A program made the translations under genes and the position numbers. This document shows positions 13,078 through 25,685 of a stretch of 64,000 bases of DNA, piece by piece. Source of the DNA: Hericium rajendrae. Its lineage: Eukaryota; Basidiomycota; Agaricomycetes; Russulales; Hericiaceae. The stretch spans positions 744,001 through 808,000 of the forward strand of contig CM065890.1 of NCBI GenBank assembly GCA_033439255.1, in the 5' to 3' direction. Every line of letters starts with the position of its first letter. Positions within the stretch are counted from its first letter, which is position 1. The notes beneath the pieces were generated by a model that saw only the letters and a program-made list of their open reading frames with translations, was not told the DNA's origin and ran no database searches.

Positions 13078-15425
13078 GGAACGACTGTTGCAGTGTGAAG
13101 AGGCGGGGAGAAGGGCAGAAGACGGCGAGCTAGGCGCATGCCGCCCTGTCTTCGAGAAAACGGAAATAAGTTAAGTACCTTACATACCAGACTGTTCGAA
13201 AAAATGGATCGGTCAGGCGCCCGTTCGATTTTATGCGACACCGCCAAGGACACCAACCCCAATATCATTCACTTACCCCAAACAGGCTCTGGGCTCAAGC
13301 GCTCACCAGGGGACCCAGGCAGGGCATGCCCAGGAAGATGCATTGATGTGTCTTCGCAACACAGGACCACAAGCCCCCCGAGTTCGGTGAACGGTGTGAA
13401 GCAAGCATCGGTTCGCCAGCGAGCGTCCCCCCTCGATACCAGCCAATGTTCGTCCACACCCCTGGAGTTTGGATATTCCTGATTTCAATCTCAGAACCCC
13501 ACAGGCGGAGATATCCGGCGCACTTTGTCCTTCGCCACCAGCTCTCCTTTGACGACGACGGTGCTTTCGCTGCTGAGGTCTGCCAAATTCGTCTGCTTTA
13601 TCCACGCAGGATCAATTCTACATGCACGAGCGCGGTGCCGATGTCACTTTGTTGCGCTGTCTTCAAGATATTTGCCGCCATGATCATGTCCAACGCCCCA
13701 TAAAAACTTCCAAGACATCGAAAATCCGATCATGACTGCACGCGCTTACGTGTTCACGGCTAACTATGCAATTTCGCGCGACCTCGCGGGTCATAAACCG
13801 TCTTCATCAGCTTCCCTTCAGGTACGTTCTTGAGCCTGGACTGCTGCAATTGCGACGATACCATCTGACAGCAACCGACACGATGGAAGAAGCGTCGGCA
13901 ATTCATAAGTATAACTGTCTGTTCAATGTCGCTTCCGACCCTCTGATTGCACTTTCCCACTCTCTTCCTTGAAGAAATAATCGAAATAAGCTTTACGCAT
14001 CAGCAATATACGATGGTTCGAACTTCAGTCCGCCTTCTGGAACTCATATGAGCTCGCTATTGCAACAATTACAATGCTCTGATGCACCTGGACCTTAGCG
14101 CTTTAGCTTTGACAGCGCTTCGATGCAAACCAGTACCCCGTAACATGTCCGCAACCCTGTTCTGAGTTCGTTCATTCGATGATGCTTTTATCTGCCTTCA
14201 TGTGCGATGAGGTCAGGATATACAGCGATGCATATTGTAGCACTACACGGCTGCGCGAATTCAGGGTCTGACAAAGGATTTGCGTGAGAAGCTTGGAGCG
14301 ACCTTGCATAAGCATAGAACCCATGCAATCCGCTCATGGCCGAACCAGCATTGACAAATAACTTAGGCGAAGGGCTGGCAGGACCTTGGGCGGAGGTTTA
14401 CCAGAACCCTGACACAGGGTCCAGGATTTAGACGCGCAAATGGAAAAGATATCATAATATGCAAAAGGTCGCATCGGTAATCGAACCATTGCCCTCATGC
14501 CGAAGACCATAATCCACATGCACTTGTTTATAATTCGAGATAATATATCATATCGCATTATGGACGACTTGTGAAAGAATTTGTCTTGGAGAGCACGAAG
14601 GGTGGGGGTACATAGTCGAAGCCTCTCAACTGCGTGCATTCATGCTATGCATTTTTTTGGTCTTCCTTTACAACTAGATTGCCAAGTGTGATATCATCCC
14701 TCACGTGTGATCCCCAGTCTCCTTCTCATGACGAACAACATAAGGATTTTCGCGCACTGTAGCTAGTCGCAGCGAGACGACTTAGAGAATTTGAGAAGGT
14801 CTTGACCGGAAATCCTCGGACCGGACACAGCCGAGCATCGCCACTGTGGGGCAGACCTTTGACAAGGGTCGGGCGGAACCCTGCAGCAGCCTCTAGGCAT
14901 CGGCAGACCAGCGGTGGCTCAGGATATCGGCTGTCAAATCCGCGCATCATTGATCGCATGCTGGAGACGTTTAGCCGTGTACATATATACTAGATGCAAC
15001 GTGGCCGCATAGGCTCTAGGCTTGGCGAAATTGTGGGTCGATATTCGAGGCCATTTTGGAATCGGGAAATCGGGCGGACAAGCCCGATCGCATAAAAATT
15101 AGAGTTGCCGTTCGCAAACACGCTGTCGCGGACAGGTGATCCCCATTCCGGCGTTGTCACAGAACCACCGCGCCCTACGTGCATCTCACACAACACGTTA
15201 CATATTTGCTGTCCCTCGTTGGCTCGGGAGTAAGTGTCGGTAACAAAACGTTAGTAATTTGTAGGCGGAGGAAGATAAAAACCAGCACGCTTCCCTTTTT
15301 GCCAAGCGCGCCTATCTCTTCAGCACATTTCTTCTTCTGAATTTACTAGCCCCGAATACTCGAGGCACCCGACACTCCTTTATCTTCTGATCCCCAGCAT
15401 CGTTTGTAACGTCGTGCCCGTAGCC
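13078..15425. other. Gene-poor spacer with ORF relics
   Basis: No gene can be supported. On the minus strand around 13500-13610 a frame reading LADLSSESTVVVKGELV looks like real protein sequence but soon ends and has no splice partners that I can find, so it may be a gene relic. The last 150 bases before the P450 start probably hold its promoter, including an AGATAAAAAC element near 15274. Confidence 0.4.
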
Positions 15426-17562
15426 ATGTCGTTGCTACCCTCCTCTTCCGTCGTTGCTCTGAGCATCCTCGTCGCGCTGGTCGTGCGACACCTGCTACGG
15501 AAGAAGTCAGACGTGGACGTCCTCCCTAGTCCGGTGAGTCCTGCTGATTCTCGTAAGACGCCCAGCTGCGACCTCTGGATTCTGATCTCCATCTCAATAG
15601 CCTGCCAGTGAAGCAACCTGGCTATATGGACATGAATACAAAGTTTTCGAGCACGAGTCGAATGTCATGTATAGTCGATGGGCGAGTGCGCTGGGTCCGC
15701 TCTACAAGATCAAAGCTGCGCTGTTCCATGCAGATGTTGTACGTATTCACAGTATATGGTCGGCCATCTCGGATTCGCTCTCGGCTAAAAATTCCTATGC
15801 GTAAGGTTGTCGCAGCGGACCACGCTGCTGTGCAACATATCTTCCAATACGCTGATAGATATGGTCAGTACTTCGCGCCCGGTATGATGTCGAGCCTGTT
15901 CTTGACTGACATCATATGCCCTGGACTGCAGTGAAGTCCCCGGTATTCAGGCCTCCCGTTGCAAACCTCCTTGGAAAGGGCTTGGTCTGGGCTGAAGGGG
16001 ACGACCACAGGAAGCAGCGGAGAATCCTTGCGCCTGCGTTCTCGTAAGTATCATTAAATTGATCCACCCGCCATGACTTATGCCTTTGTACAGACCGGAA
16101 AACCTGAAAGGCATGTACGATGACATCGTGGAGAGCGCAGAGAAGGTAAATCGTTTGTTTCATCTTGGTCTTGTGCGCGATCCTAGTTATGTCCACAGCT
16201 CGAGAGCAGACTCATTAACGAAATCGCATCTCATAATGGCGAAGCGACAGTCAACATTGTAGAGGCAACTTCGGCCTGCACGTTAGTTTGTTCCCCTCTT
16301 ATCCAGAGTCTGTACTCAGCGTGCTCTCTGCTACATAGTCTGGATATTATCGGCCGCGCGGCCTTTGGCCACGACTTCGGCGCAGGCAGGAGCGAGGAGG
16401 CGAAAGCTATCAGCGCAGCCTGGACAAAGCACGTCAACATGGGCCTTACCTTCGGTGGCTTCATCGCACCGCACGTCGTGCAGACTTTCCCATGGGTCGT
16501 CAAGCTTCCCATCGCGACCTTGCAGGCGCAGGGCACGACTAAGGTAATTGTCACTGACCTCGCGTCGCGTATCATCGACCGCGGTGTCATCAACGAGCAA
16601 GGCAAAGACATATTGTCTCTGCTCATGAAGGCTGCGCGGGACTCGAAGGACCCGGCGAGCGACGGGCTCACGCCTCAACAGATTGTTGATAACGTGGGTG
16701 CATTGTTACTCTGTGCTCAGACACATTATCTGACATCGTTTTAGATCAACACCTTCATGTATGTTTCGCTTTTCCTTGGGTCACGGTAATATACTGACTA
16801 GATTGGTAGCATGGTTGGCCACGAGACAACGGCCGGCAGTGTCAACTTCACTCTCCTCCAGCTCGCTCGTCATCCCGAAATTCAGGACAAGCTCCGTAAG
16901 GAGCTCAACAACTCCGGTGGGCAGTTCACCATCGAGGAGCTGCAGAAGCTGGAATACCTCGACGCCGTGGTCAAAGAAGGGTGCGCTCTCTTCTCGACTC
17001 CCTCGCTCTCTATCTGACTCCCGCCAGCCTCCGTCTGCACCCTGCCTCACCACACACCGAGCGCGTCGTCCTCGAGGACGACGTCATCCCCCTCGACAAG
17101 CCCATCCGCACCTCCGACGGCCGCACCATCACGTCTCTCGAAGTGAAGGCTGGCCAGGTGTTCCAGATCCCCTTCCAGACCATAAACACCAACCCCGATG
17201 TCTGGGGCCCCGACGCGCTTGAGTTCAAGCCCGAGCGCTGGCTCACGCCCGGCGGCATGCCCGCCCCGAGCGAGCTGCCGCACGGCTGGAGCGGCCTCAT
17301 CACGTTCTGCGATGGCCCACGGAACTGCATCGGCTACCGCCTCGGTGCGTCACATTTACTCTTGGCTTCTCATGGTGTTCGGATTTCCTGACGTGATTGC
17401 GTAGCACTTGTGGAATTCAAGGTCATGCTTGCCGCTATTATCCGCTCCATCGTGGTCGAGCCTACGGGCGACGTTGTCAAGCAGGTCATCTCGCCGACGC
17501 TCCAGGCGGTTGTAGACGGGAAGGCTCAGCTGCCGCTCCGTGTGAAGTCTGTTCAGCATTAG
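15426..17562 (+). CDS. Cytochrome P450 monooxygenase
   Basis: Haem-thiolate oxygenase, probably anchored in the ER by the hydrophobic N-terminal helix at residues 4-22. Eleven exons (15426-15533, 15601-15738, 15806-15863, 15932-16043, 16094-16145, 16199-16281, 16339-16693, 16745-16758, 16810-16980, 17028-17344, 17405-17562) join to exactly 521 residues, normal for the family. The I-helix GHETTAG, the K-helix ExxR (EGLR in VVKEGLRLHP), the FKPERW of the meander and the haem loop FCDGPRNCIGYR with its Cys ligand are all present. Exon 8 is only 14 nt, and the I-helix is assembled across it. The WxxxR-type C-helix, with HRKQRRILAPAF, is also seen. It looks like the large CYP5144/CYP512-like sets of basidiomycetes, but I cannot fix the subfamily. 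No reductase, terpene cyclase or polyketide synthase lies near it, so it does not appear to belong to a metabolite cluster. The substrate is unknown. Confidence 0.93.
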
Positions 17563-17916
17563 TTGGCGTGCTGTCAGGAAGAGACTTGATCATATCATTT
17601 TGACTGAGATAGATGTATTTACCTGGGAATCAATTGGACATTTTCTAAACTCATGCACTATTCATCAAATTGCCGGCATAGTGAAGCCCGAAAAGCATAA
17701 GACGCACTGTTATTAGTGTCAATTATAAGCGCACCCATCATTGCTACTCGTGCAATAGGATTTAGCATACTCTATGTCAAATAAAATGATGATTAGGTTG
17801 AGCATAACAGGGTACTAGATATGAGCATGAGATGAAAAAGTTGCATGAAGCTCCAATTGAGAAATTGGGTGATGTTGCAGAGGATAATATCCTGACGGCC
17901 ACAGGCCTGTCCTAAG
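17563..17916. other. Convergent spacer, P450 / STN1
   Basis: AT-rich spacer of about 350 bases between two convergent stops. It should hold both 3' UTRs and poly(A) signals. No ORF or repeat is seen. Confidence 0.55.
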
Positions 17917-20126
17917 TCACAGACATAATTCCCACCGTCCCCCATCCACCTCGCTCACACACCACGCCCGTCCCTCCTTCTGCAACCACTCCAACGCATC
18001 TTGCACTAGCCACGACCCAATGTGATCCCACCGACCATCGCTCCGTTGCAAATAAGTCGTAATGTCTTCCTTGGTCGGCGCAGCTGCCATGCGTCCCCTA
18101 GACGCGGCGGGCCTTGACGCGGACGACGCAGTGCGAGAATGGGCGGCTGCCCGCATCGAGCGGATGGCAGCCTCAACATGTATTGCGAGATAGGCTGGGG
18201 TGAGGGGAATATATGATTCTTCATTCTCCAGAGGATCGGACAGTTCGTCTTCATCGGCATGGTCTACGGAAAGCGCACTGTGTGTTGAAAGTGACATGGA
18301 TGTCGTCGTGCTGGAGCTTGCCCGCCAGAGCATACTCGAATGGGCGTTGAAGGTCCTGGGCAAAGGGCGCACGGGTCCGTCCCATAAAACGATGCTGCCC
18401 TCCTTGAAGAGCTTGAGGATGGCCCAAATGAAAAGACGCTTCATCTTTGGCGCAGTTCCTTCGCTTTGCGAGGCAAGGAAGCTACCTTGAGAGTCCGCCT
18501 TTTTCGCGCTTTGGGTCTCCTTCTGCTTCTCCTCTCTCGCTCGTCGCCTGGCTTCAGCCTTGACTACACGACGCGCAAGCTCAGAGAGTTCAGAGACACG
18601 CCGGAGATAGGACAGTGTGAAGCCGAGCTGAGGCTTGTTATCCGCGTTCATCCTTTGGCCGGCGTCACCTTGCCCGTTCATAGTCGTCGGCCAATGCCGC
18701 TGTGAAGGGCGGGGAGTTGAGTGCGAAGGATCGGGAGTGGGGTAATGGTTCAGGGGTCGCGGTGTCGTGTCTTCAACGGATAAGCGACAACGCTTGGTCG
18801 GGGTGGCAGGCGCATGGTTGAGAGCATATGCAACGGAGCCGAAATCGCTGTCCGTATCAGAATCATGGGCGTCGGCGTCATCTGGTAAAAAGTTGTGTAT
18901 TGCATTGTCCATATAATGTTTGACATAGATCCGGAATGTATTGGCCGTTAGATCACGGGTACGCAAGCGGGACGGGTGGCGAAGGCGCGGGGGAGACTAA
19001 ATCGAGCAAGGATTCAGAAAGTGATAATGTTGAGTGTTCTGGAAATTGTCTGCAGTCTGATGACACTCACAGTGGAGCCAGCGGTGGATTTTGTCGGGCT
19101 CGAAGCCACAGATGTCGATGGCGATGTCGAGACAGAAGCAATAGATGAAGGGCTGGGCAATCCTGGCGCACGTCGGGCAGAGACGGGGGTACTAGGTATG
19201 ACGGAGGAGCGGGGAATAACCTCGGCGGCAAGAACTGTAGATTCGGGCGGAATCACGAATGGTTCTGTCGAGTCGTAGTGTTGCTTATGCAATGCTATCA
19301 CGCTCTTCCAATGAGCGAACTCAACATAGTTAGATCTACACTTCTCTGCATCGACGTATTGAGCAAAGTTGCCTAGCACTCGTAAAATGGACAAACCTAT
19401 GCTGTTACAGAAGACTTCCCTGGTGTTCCGTTTTGAGCGTACCTTCCCAATCACTGCGACCGTACCACCTAGTTCCGCGACCGGTGGAGGGATTTTACTC
19501 TGGACTGACTCTTTGGAAGTAGATACCTTGGTCAGATCGCCCGATTTGCCCGGTTTGACTTGTCCGCTGGCAGGTTTATTCGCTGGGCGAGACTCTGTCT
19601 CCGGATGAGGGAGTACACAGTCGACGACACCCGTCCCATCATCCACTGTGAGACATCGCATTAGCAGGAACCAAAAAGAATTGACGGCGAGGACTTACAC
19701 CAATAGATGGTGCGCCGGTCGTATGAAGCAATCCCTACAACGGTCCCCACTAGCTTCACGATTCTGCACGGAATGCGACCCAGTAAATAGTAATCAGCAC
19801 CTTATCCCCGCACGATGAGTTCAAATTTTACCTCAGATGGGGAAAGACGCACCTCTGGTACCACTTTCAGTCATGGAAATGACGTCTCGAACAAAGCATG
19901 GAGCGATGGACTCCCTTGACAGCGTCCACTTCCAGATTTCGGCTGGTGCATGTGTCATGCATGCCTCTTGGCATGCGAAAGAGGTGCTAGTGGCGGTAAT
20001 AACTCTCGATGAAGGATGCTTGTCCGTCTTGGAAGGTCCGGTATCTCGACGACGCTTTGAGGGTGTAAGCATAATCTTGCCTACCTGATTCGACGAGATT
20101 TCAAGAGTGGTATTGCAGACGCTCAT
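17917..20126 (-). CDS. STN1: CST complex subunit Stn1
   Basis: Telomere-capping protein of the Cdc13/CTC1-Stn1-Ten1 complex, which binds the telomeric 3' overhang and helps the lagging-strand fill-in. Five exons (19853-20126, 19699-19800, 19397-19645, 19071-19345, 17917-18996) join to 659 residues. An OB-fold spans roughly residues 60-230: WKWTLS..IAPCFVRDV, then LGRIPCRIVKLVGTVVG, then LDDGTGVVDCV and VIGKVRSKRNTREV. After a Ser/Pro-rich linker comes the SPPRLRHPSRLRTRDL..TFR block, conserved in fungal Stn1, then a long variable segment and a C-terminal winged-helix part with FIWAILKLFKEGSIVLWDGP. The start is the first ATG of the exon; an internal Met nearer the OB-fold is possible. The long low-complexity middle is acidic with an NLS-like TPTKR patch. 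Fungal Stn1 proteins are divergent, but order and motifs agree, so I am fairly sure. Confidence 0.85.
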
Positions 20127-23100
20127 GTCTGTGCCCGCGAGAGTGACACGTTTGGCAACTGCGCGTAAATGGCAACAGAGGACGGGAACTTGAACTTGAA
20201 GTTAAACTACTGAGACGGCTTGAATATCTGCAGAGATGTATGGTGGACTTAATTTACTCGTTGTTGAAGGGAGATTATCAGCCAGCAATGCATCCAAATA
20301 GCTATCGATAGCAGAGACGGTGTTCACCAAGAGGAAGAAGGCAAAGGAAGAGCTGAACAATGATTGATGAAATTCGAATGGCCAGCCGCGTGAGAGGGGC
20401 GCGAAACTGCCACGTGATATTCACGTAATTCTAGCTGACAGCCGCGTTGTCGTCACTGCGGGCCCGGCCAGTGCAACACTAGTACTCTTGTTTCTTCAAC
20501 AATTCGCGGCTGCACATATGTTGTTTTCGGAGTATCAGTAAACCAGAGGACTGGGATTGATAGTGAAAACCGGACAATACAAGTTGATCAGCTCTTGGTC
20601 GGTTAGTCTCGCTTTTTTTCAGGTTGGTCAACCGCTCTCATACCTGTTAGTCGTATTGGCAGGTTGGTATGTCTCACATGTTCATCACGGTTGATCTCTG
20701 ACGAGAATCTTGTCATCCTCAGGAGGCTGCATTTGCGATCTACACTCATTCGGATCTGTAATCACATTACCAGTGCGGATGGTGATCACGACCCACCTCC
20801 CCAGCCTACAGTCGCTCGAAGCTCTTTTCAGGTCCTCAACGACGCAATTGGGCAAAGCCGCCGCCGACCCACACTCGTATGTGGCTGGAACTCATGAGGT
20901 GGCTCGTGTCGGCTCAGCGTGCTGCCGCATCCGCTAGGCACACAACGGACATGCATGCGGGTGGTGGGATACATGCAGAATCCTGCATAAGCCACATTGC
21001 TGCTGTTCTCTTCTACGCCACTTCGAAGAAGGCACGGCGTCTCGCTCGACGGTATTCTCACCTTACCCCCATATCTCTCTGCCGTTTGGCAGAGTAGCTT
21101 CTGCCTTGTTTTGGGTATGTACTCCCGGCGTCCGATTTTCCGGTGTACATTCTTGGTCTGGCTCACGCTTTTTATAGTGCCTAATCGTAATCGAAACACC
21201 CCAACACGCCACTAGTTGCAGCTAGCTCCTCGATCACGTTGGAAAGGCCCACCGCCGCTCAGTCTTTCAAGGTTCCGAACTTTCTCAGATAAGCCGTATG
21301 GAGATATGTCCCCGCAGGGAACGAATCTTAGAAGCATATGATTTTGCGTCAGCCTATCGCGTTCCGTGATCTCGTAAGGCAGTGGCGTTCTCTCACCATG
21401 TACATCCGCAGTATCCTTGTTTCGTATGAAATCTCGCGAACTGGGTCATACTTGAAGCCGGGACTCATCCATCCGGCAAGTTTCGATGGAACAGTAATTC
21501 CTCTAGTGTCTGACTTCATCGGTACTCATAGCGGCTCGTTCATTTTGGATACCCAAACTACGGACCCCAGCTGTGCGCCATCACCCGGAATGGAAAGGAA
21601 GCCAGCGATCCAATGCTGCCGCTGCCAATGTCCACCCTCAGCCTGCTTCCCACAACTTTGGCGGTGTCTTTCCCCGCGCTCGGCATTTCGTAGGTCACCG
21701 CTCTGCTCACAGGGCGTTTCTTCGGAGGGTCGAGGCAGCATGACCATCAAGCGGCGGACAGCTCTTCGTCATGCCTAATCTTCTCGAGTGACCTCACCTC
21801 GACGGTCTTCCTACCCAGGTAACAAAGCCAGCCGGGGCCCCGCTCTGACCGACAGCTGCCAGGTACGTTACAATCGTCACGTACACCGCGCGTGAGTGCC
21901 ACCGGTACATATCCTCTCCAAGCCTTGTGTCTGCGTTCTGCGGATCCGTTCGAGATGCAACAGTACAGCCCTCAGTGCTTATCAACTAGACCGCCACGCA
22001 GCCCTGACACGAGTCGTCTAAAGTGCATGCAGGCGCACATCGAGGTTCTAAAACCTTCACGGTGTCAATGCGGCGGAGAAGTTCTGGGGGGGAGCTTTAA
22101 CAATGGATACTTGCTTAGCTTCCCGCCACGCACCATCAGCTGCGCCTCCACAAGCCGTACAAGGCGGCGATTCGTGTAGGCATACATGTTCGTCTACGGA
22201 TTCTGATTGGTCGATGGTGTTGCGGCTCCGGTACCGTGCCAGGTGATATCTCAATCGTTCTCCCTTGAATTTATCTCCTACACAGCCCAGGTCACTGATG
22301 TTCATTCAAGTGGAGGCTTGCGTACACGCGCCGATGACAAACTCAGCGTTAGGTCCCGATCGTTGCTGCCGGACAACGCGGCCAGGAAGAACTACAGTAA
22401 TACCATGTCATCCACACGGTGCGCCGCCGCATGGACAACCTATGCTGGCTGGTTGATTCTCTGACACTCCGCGATGTGTTGGAGCTCTGGGAGCCCCACC
22501 GCACGCCGACAGCATCAGTATACCACCACGCACAGTTCCCGCCCTCCATTCCATGATCGACCGGATGTCCCGGTCATGCGGGCTGCCCGTGGCCTGTATT
22601 GTTTGAGAGTCCCGTTTGCTCTCCCAGATCGGAACCAGGTATGGATTGAATTGGGCTATAGTTGTATCGATGGGTGGTCAGCGATTTGCATTTGAAAAAG
22701 CCTTTGTCGGTACATCCCGACCATCTTCGAAGCAATCAAGAAGGCGGGCCTTCCCTTACTCGGTGCAGTACACATCAGATCATGCATTATGTCCAAAATT
22801 CTACCGTCGTTTCTCCAAGAGTCTGATGTGCCTATGGAATGATAATATACACGCATTTTCACGTACACCTCTTCGTAAATTCCATGCCTATGACTTTCAA
22901 GTTCAGTCCGTCGACGGCGGTGACGTCCGCCCAAAACTCAGAAAAGTGTAAGCGCCCGCATCACGTGGTGGGAAACTTGTTCTCCGCTTGAATTTCGCGT
23001 CGCTCCAGACGCGTCGCCTCGCTGTTGTCGACGACGGCGACGCCTGTACCCTCACTTCTCGATCCTCCTTCATTGTTTCTCTACATATTTCCAAAGGCTA

Positions 23101-23143
23101 TCACTTCGGCCACCAAGCTAAAGCAACTACAACCAAATTCTTG
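20127..23143. other. Three-kilobase gene-poor stretch
   Basis: Only short unconnected ORFs are found on both strands. The longest, forward 21338-21778, has no recognisable domain and its codon use looks random. The first 300 bases probably include the STN1 promoter, and the last 150 the leader of the ALYREF-like gene. The stretch may be a decayed gene, possibly of a membrane protein, but I cannot support that. Confidence 0.4.
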
Positions 23144-24390
23144 ATGGCACCATTCAACCACCGCAAGCAGCTTGCTGTAAGCAATTGTATCTATCAGCAC
23201 CGGCGCGCGCGATTCTGATTTACAACGTGTTCCTTTGTCTCCCTTTTACTTACCTAAAACCCCTATTCTTCACTCCCTAGACTCGAGCCTCAGACGGAGC
23301 ATGGCTGCACGACAAAGCTCCTCCGTCAGGCCCTCGCAGAGACATTGCCTCCGCGGTCTATGCCGGGCCTACCACCAACAAGCTGGTGGTGTCCAATTTG
23401 CACTATGAGGTCACCCCAAAGGATCTCATGGTGCGCCATTGTCTTTTCGCCGGCACTTCTACCTCCGCTAATACGCCGACTGCAGGCCATTTTTGGCCAA
23501 ATTGGCACGCTCGTCCGCGAGCCACTGATCAGGGTACGGACCCCCTCCGACTGCCACCACTGCCCCTAGACAGAGGCCACGAAACGCCGCCATCTCATCG
23601 TATCGTTTCTGGCATATGTTAACGCGCTTGCGTTATGTTGTTTTTTCGTTCCTCAAGTACGACCGCAGCGGCCGCTCGTCAGGCGTCGCCATCATAACGT
23701 TCGAGACTCCGGCGGAGGCAACACGGGCGAAACAACAGATGCAGGGCATGCTTGCGAAGGGTAACGTCACTTTCTCGCCATCTTTCTCTCGCTTTTTCTT
23801 CTTTCTCCATGGCGGCACTGTTCCCCGTCCTTTGCTGCTTTATGTCACCCCTGTGCAATCTTCCGACTCTTCTCTCATTCCACTCCGAATTTGAGCTGCT
23901 TCTCAAACTGTTCCGCCTCGAATTTGTATTTGTGAAAAGCTTCTCTGACGTCGAGCTGCGCAGGTCAACCAATGGAGATCGCATTCGATACCGCACCCCC
24001 GCCGCGGCAGCCTCGGCACAGCGCACCAACCTCACTAATCAATCGGATACAGAAGGCACCGTTGATCGAACGACTGGGTCGTGCGGAGGGGGAGGCAAAG
24101 ACAGCGCTCGTGTAAGTACATCTTTACTCCCCCGGTTCTGATGGTGGCGTTCACACGTTATGCTTCGGGGTAGGAAAAACACACGGAGCGGCGCGGTCGC
24201 AAGGGCTCGCGGAAAGGGTGCGCGCGGTGCAGCAGCGCCTGCGCCTAGGCCCGCGCGGGCGAAGCCAAAGACGGCTGCTGAGCTGGACACCGAGCTGGAT
24301 GCGTTCATGGGAGCGCCGCCGGCTGGTGCCAAGACGACAGAGCCACAGGGGCAAAACTCTGCCCCGGGAGGGGACGTCGAGATGCAGTGA
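23144..24390 (+). CDS. ALYREF/Yra1-like mRNA export adaptor
   Basis: Nuclear RNA-binding adaptor that couples transcription to mRNA export through the TREX complex (UAP56/Sub2 and Mex67). Six exons (23144-23176, 23281-23430, 23486-23533, 23658-23760, 23964-24111, 24174-24390) join to 232 residues. A single RRM runs from about residue 45 to 120: KLVVSNLHYEV is RNP2-like and SSGVAIITFE is RNP1-like. After it come a basic linker and a region rich in Arg, Gly and Ala (ARARGKGARG). The end AAELDTELDAFMG matches the C-terminal UAP56-binding helix of ALY proteins. The first exon codes for 11 residues only. The usual N-terminal UAP56-binding box of the LDDII type is not seen, so this protein may keep just the C-terminal one. 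The 203-nt intron before exon 5 is long for this window. It could be a paralog of the main Yra1 rather than the ortholog. Confidence 0.82.
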
Positions 24391-25685
24391 GCACTGAAGC
24401 TGCGACTGAGATGGGATGCGATACGGACGTTTCTCATCGGGTGTCCCGAGGGGTGTTGTTGTCCCGGGTTTCGCTTTAGTTCTGTCCTTCTGCCTATTGT
24501 TCCTTGTCCTCGAGCTGTTCCGGCGTGTTGTCTTATGGTTTCGTATTGGCTTACATATCCTGTGGTACCATTACAGTTCATTGCTACGAAGCATGTGTAC
24601 GAACTGCTATGCGCAGGCCAATCATGAGGGAGATTCATTGTCGAGGACACCACGAAGACGTGCTCCGTGGAAGCGCGCAGAGAGCGGTGATATCCTATTG
24701 GGGGAAACGAGTCTGATACAGCGCCGCTGGGTTTGAAAAGATAATCAAGCTCGGGTTGGCGGCGTGTGGGCCGCGGTGCAACACCTCTTGATCTGGTGCA
24801 TTACCCTTGCGAAGTCTTCCATCTCGGTGTTTGTCTGCCACGATGCATGATGGGTTCGCGATGGATGAGGGACGACAGCCACATGACCGAGGAATCGAGG
24901 GGGACCAGATATTGGCGGAGGTGTGTTGTTCCCAGCAGGCGCCTGCACGCGCTCCTTATAGGGCAACTTTCCTCGAAGGATCCGCAATGTTTGGCAGTGT
25001 TATGGCGCAAGCACCGTAGGAGGTAACGTGGAAATGAATGGTAAGGCAACGGGAATTGACGCAGGACGGCGGTCGGAGGGGTGGGCGAAACAAGAACATA
25101 CGGACCATGGCGTGTCCTTGTCTCGTTCCTTGCATCCCTGGTCGCCTCTCTCAGGTTTTCGGCCAACAGCCCAGCCTGTTTTCTCTTTTATATCGCCCGT
25201 TTTCTGACCCGTTGGCCTCATCTCCTTCAGCTTTTCCCCGGTGTTTCGCTCTCGTGGCCCCCACAGAAAATCTCTCGAGTTTCGGAGTCAGTCTCCCGGA
25301 CGATTGCTGTCGACTGGCGACACCGCATCAGAATTTCCAGGCCAAAGCCCGGTTCCCGCCACACACCCATCACCTACACGATTACGCTTTGCAATTGCAA
25401 GGGTCCCCTTTGGTTTCCAGATCGCCAACTGTGAGTTTGGGTTTGTCGTGTTGATTCTTCCGGCGCTAAGTGGTCCATATTAAAGTGCTCATCTGTAGTG
25501 ACGCATCTGGGTTCATCGACATCACTTGATCTGCCTGCTTGTGGCCTTCGATCTCAAAGCTTTGTCCAGGCTGCTGGTTTGTAAATTGCCTGCACCTGCC
25601 TCGCTTTAAAGCAGTGGGTACCTGGCTTGCTCCAGGCCGCCTTCCTCGTCCCTTCGAGCCCTTGACATTCGTCTCCACTGCCGCA
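24391..25685. other. Spacer and probable long leader of the C2H2 factor
   Basis: There is no supported gene. Pyrimidine-rich tracts near 25200-25400 and an open in-frame stretch from 25539 suggest a long 5' leader, possibly with a leader intron, before the C2H2 gene. Minus-strand ORFs at 24745-25221 look like chance ORFs. Confidence 0.4.

Noticed and set aside
15426-17562. P450 as part of a secondary-metabolite cluster
   Set aside because: Neighbours are STN1 and a gene-poor stretch; no synthase, cyclase or dedicated transporter is nearby.
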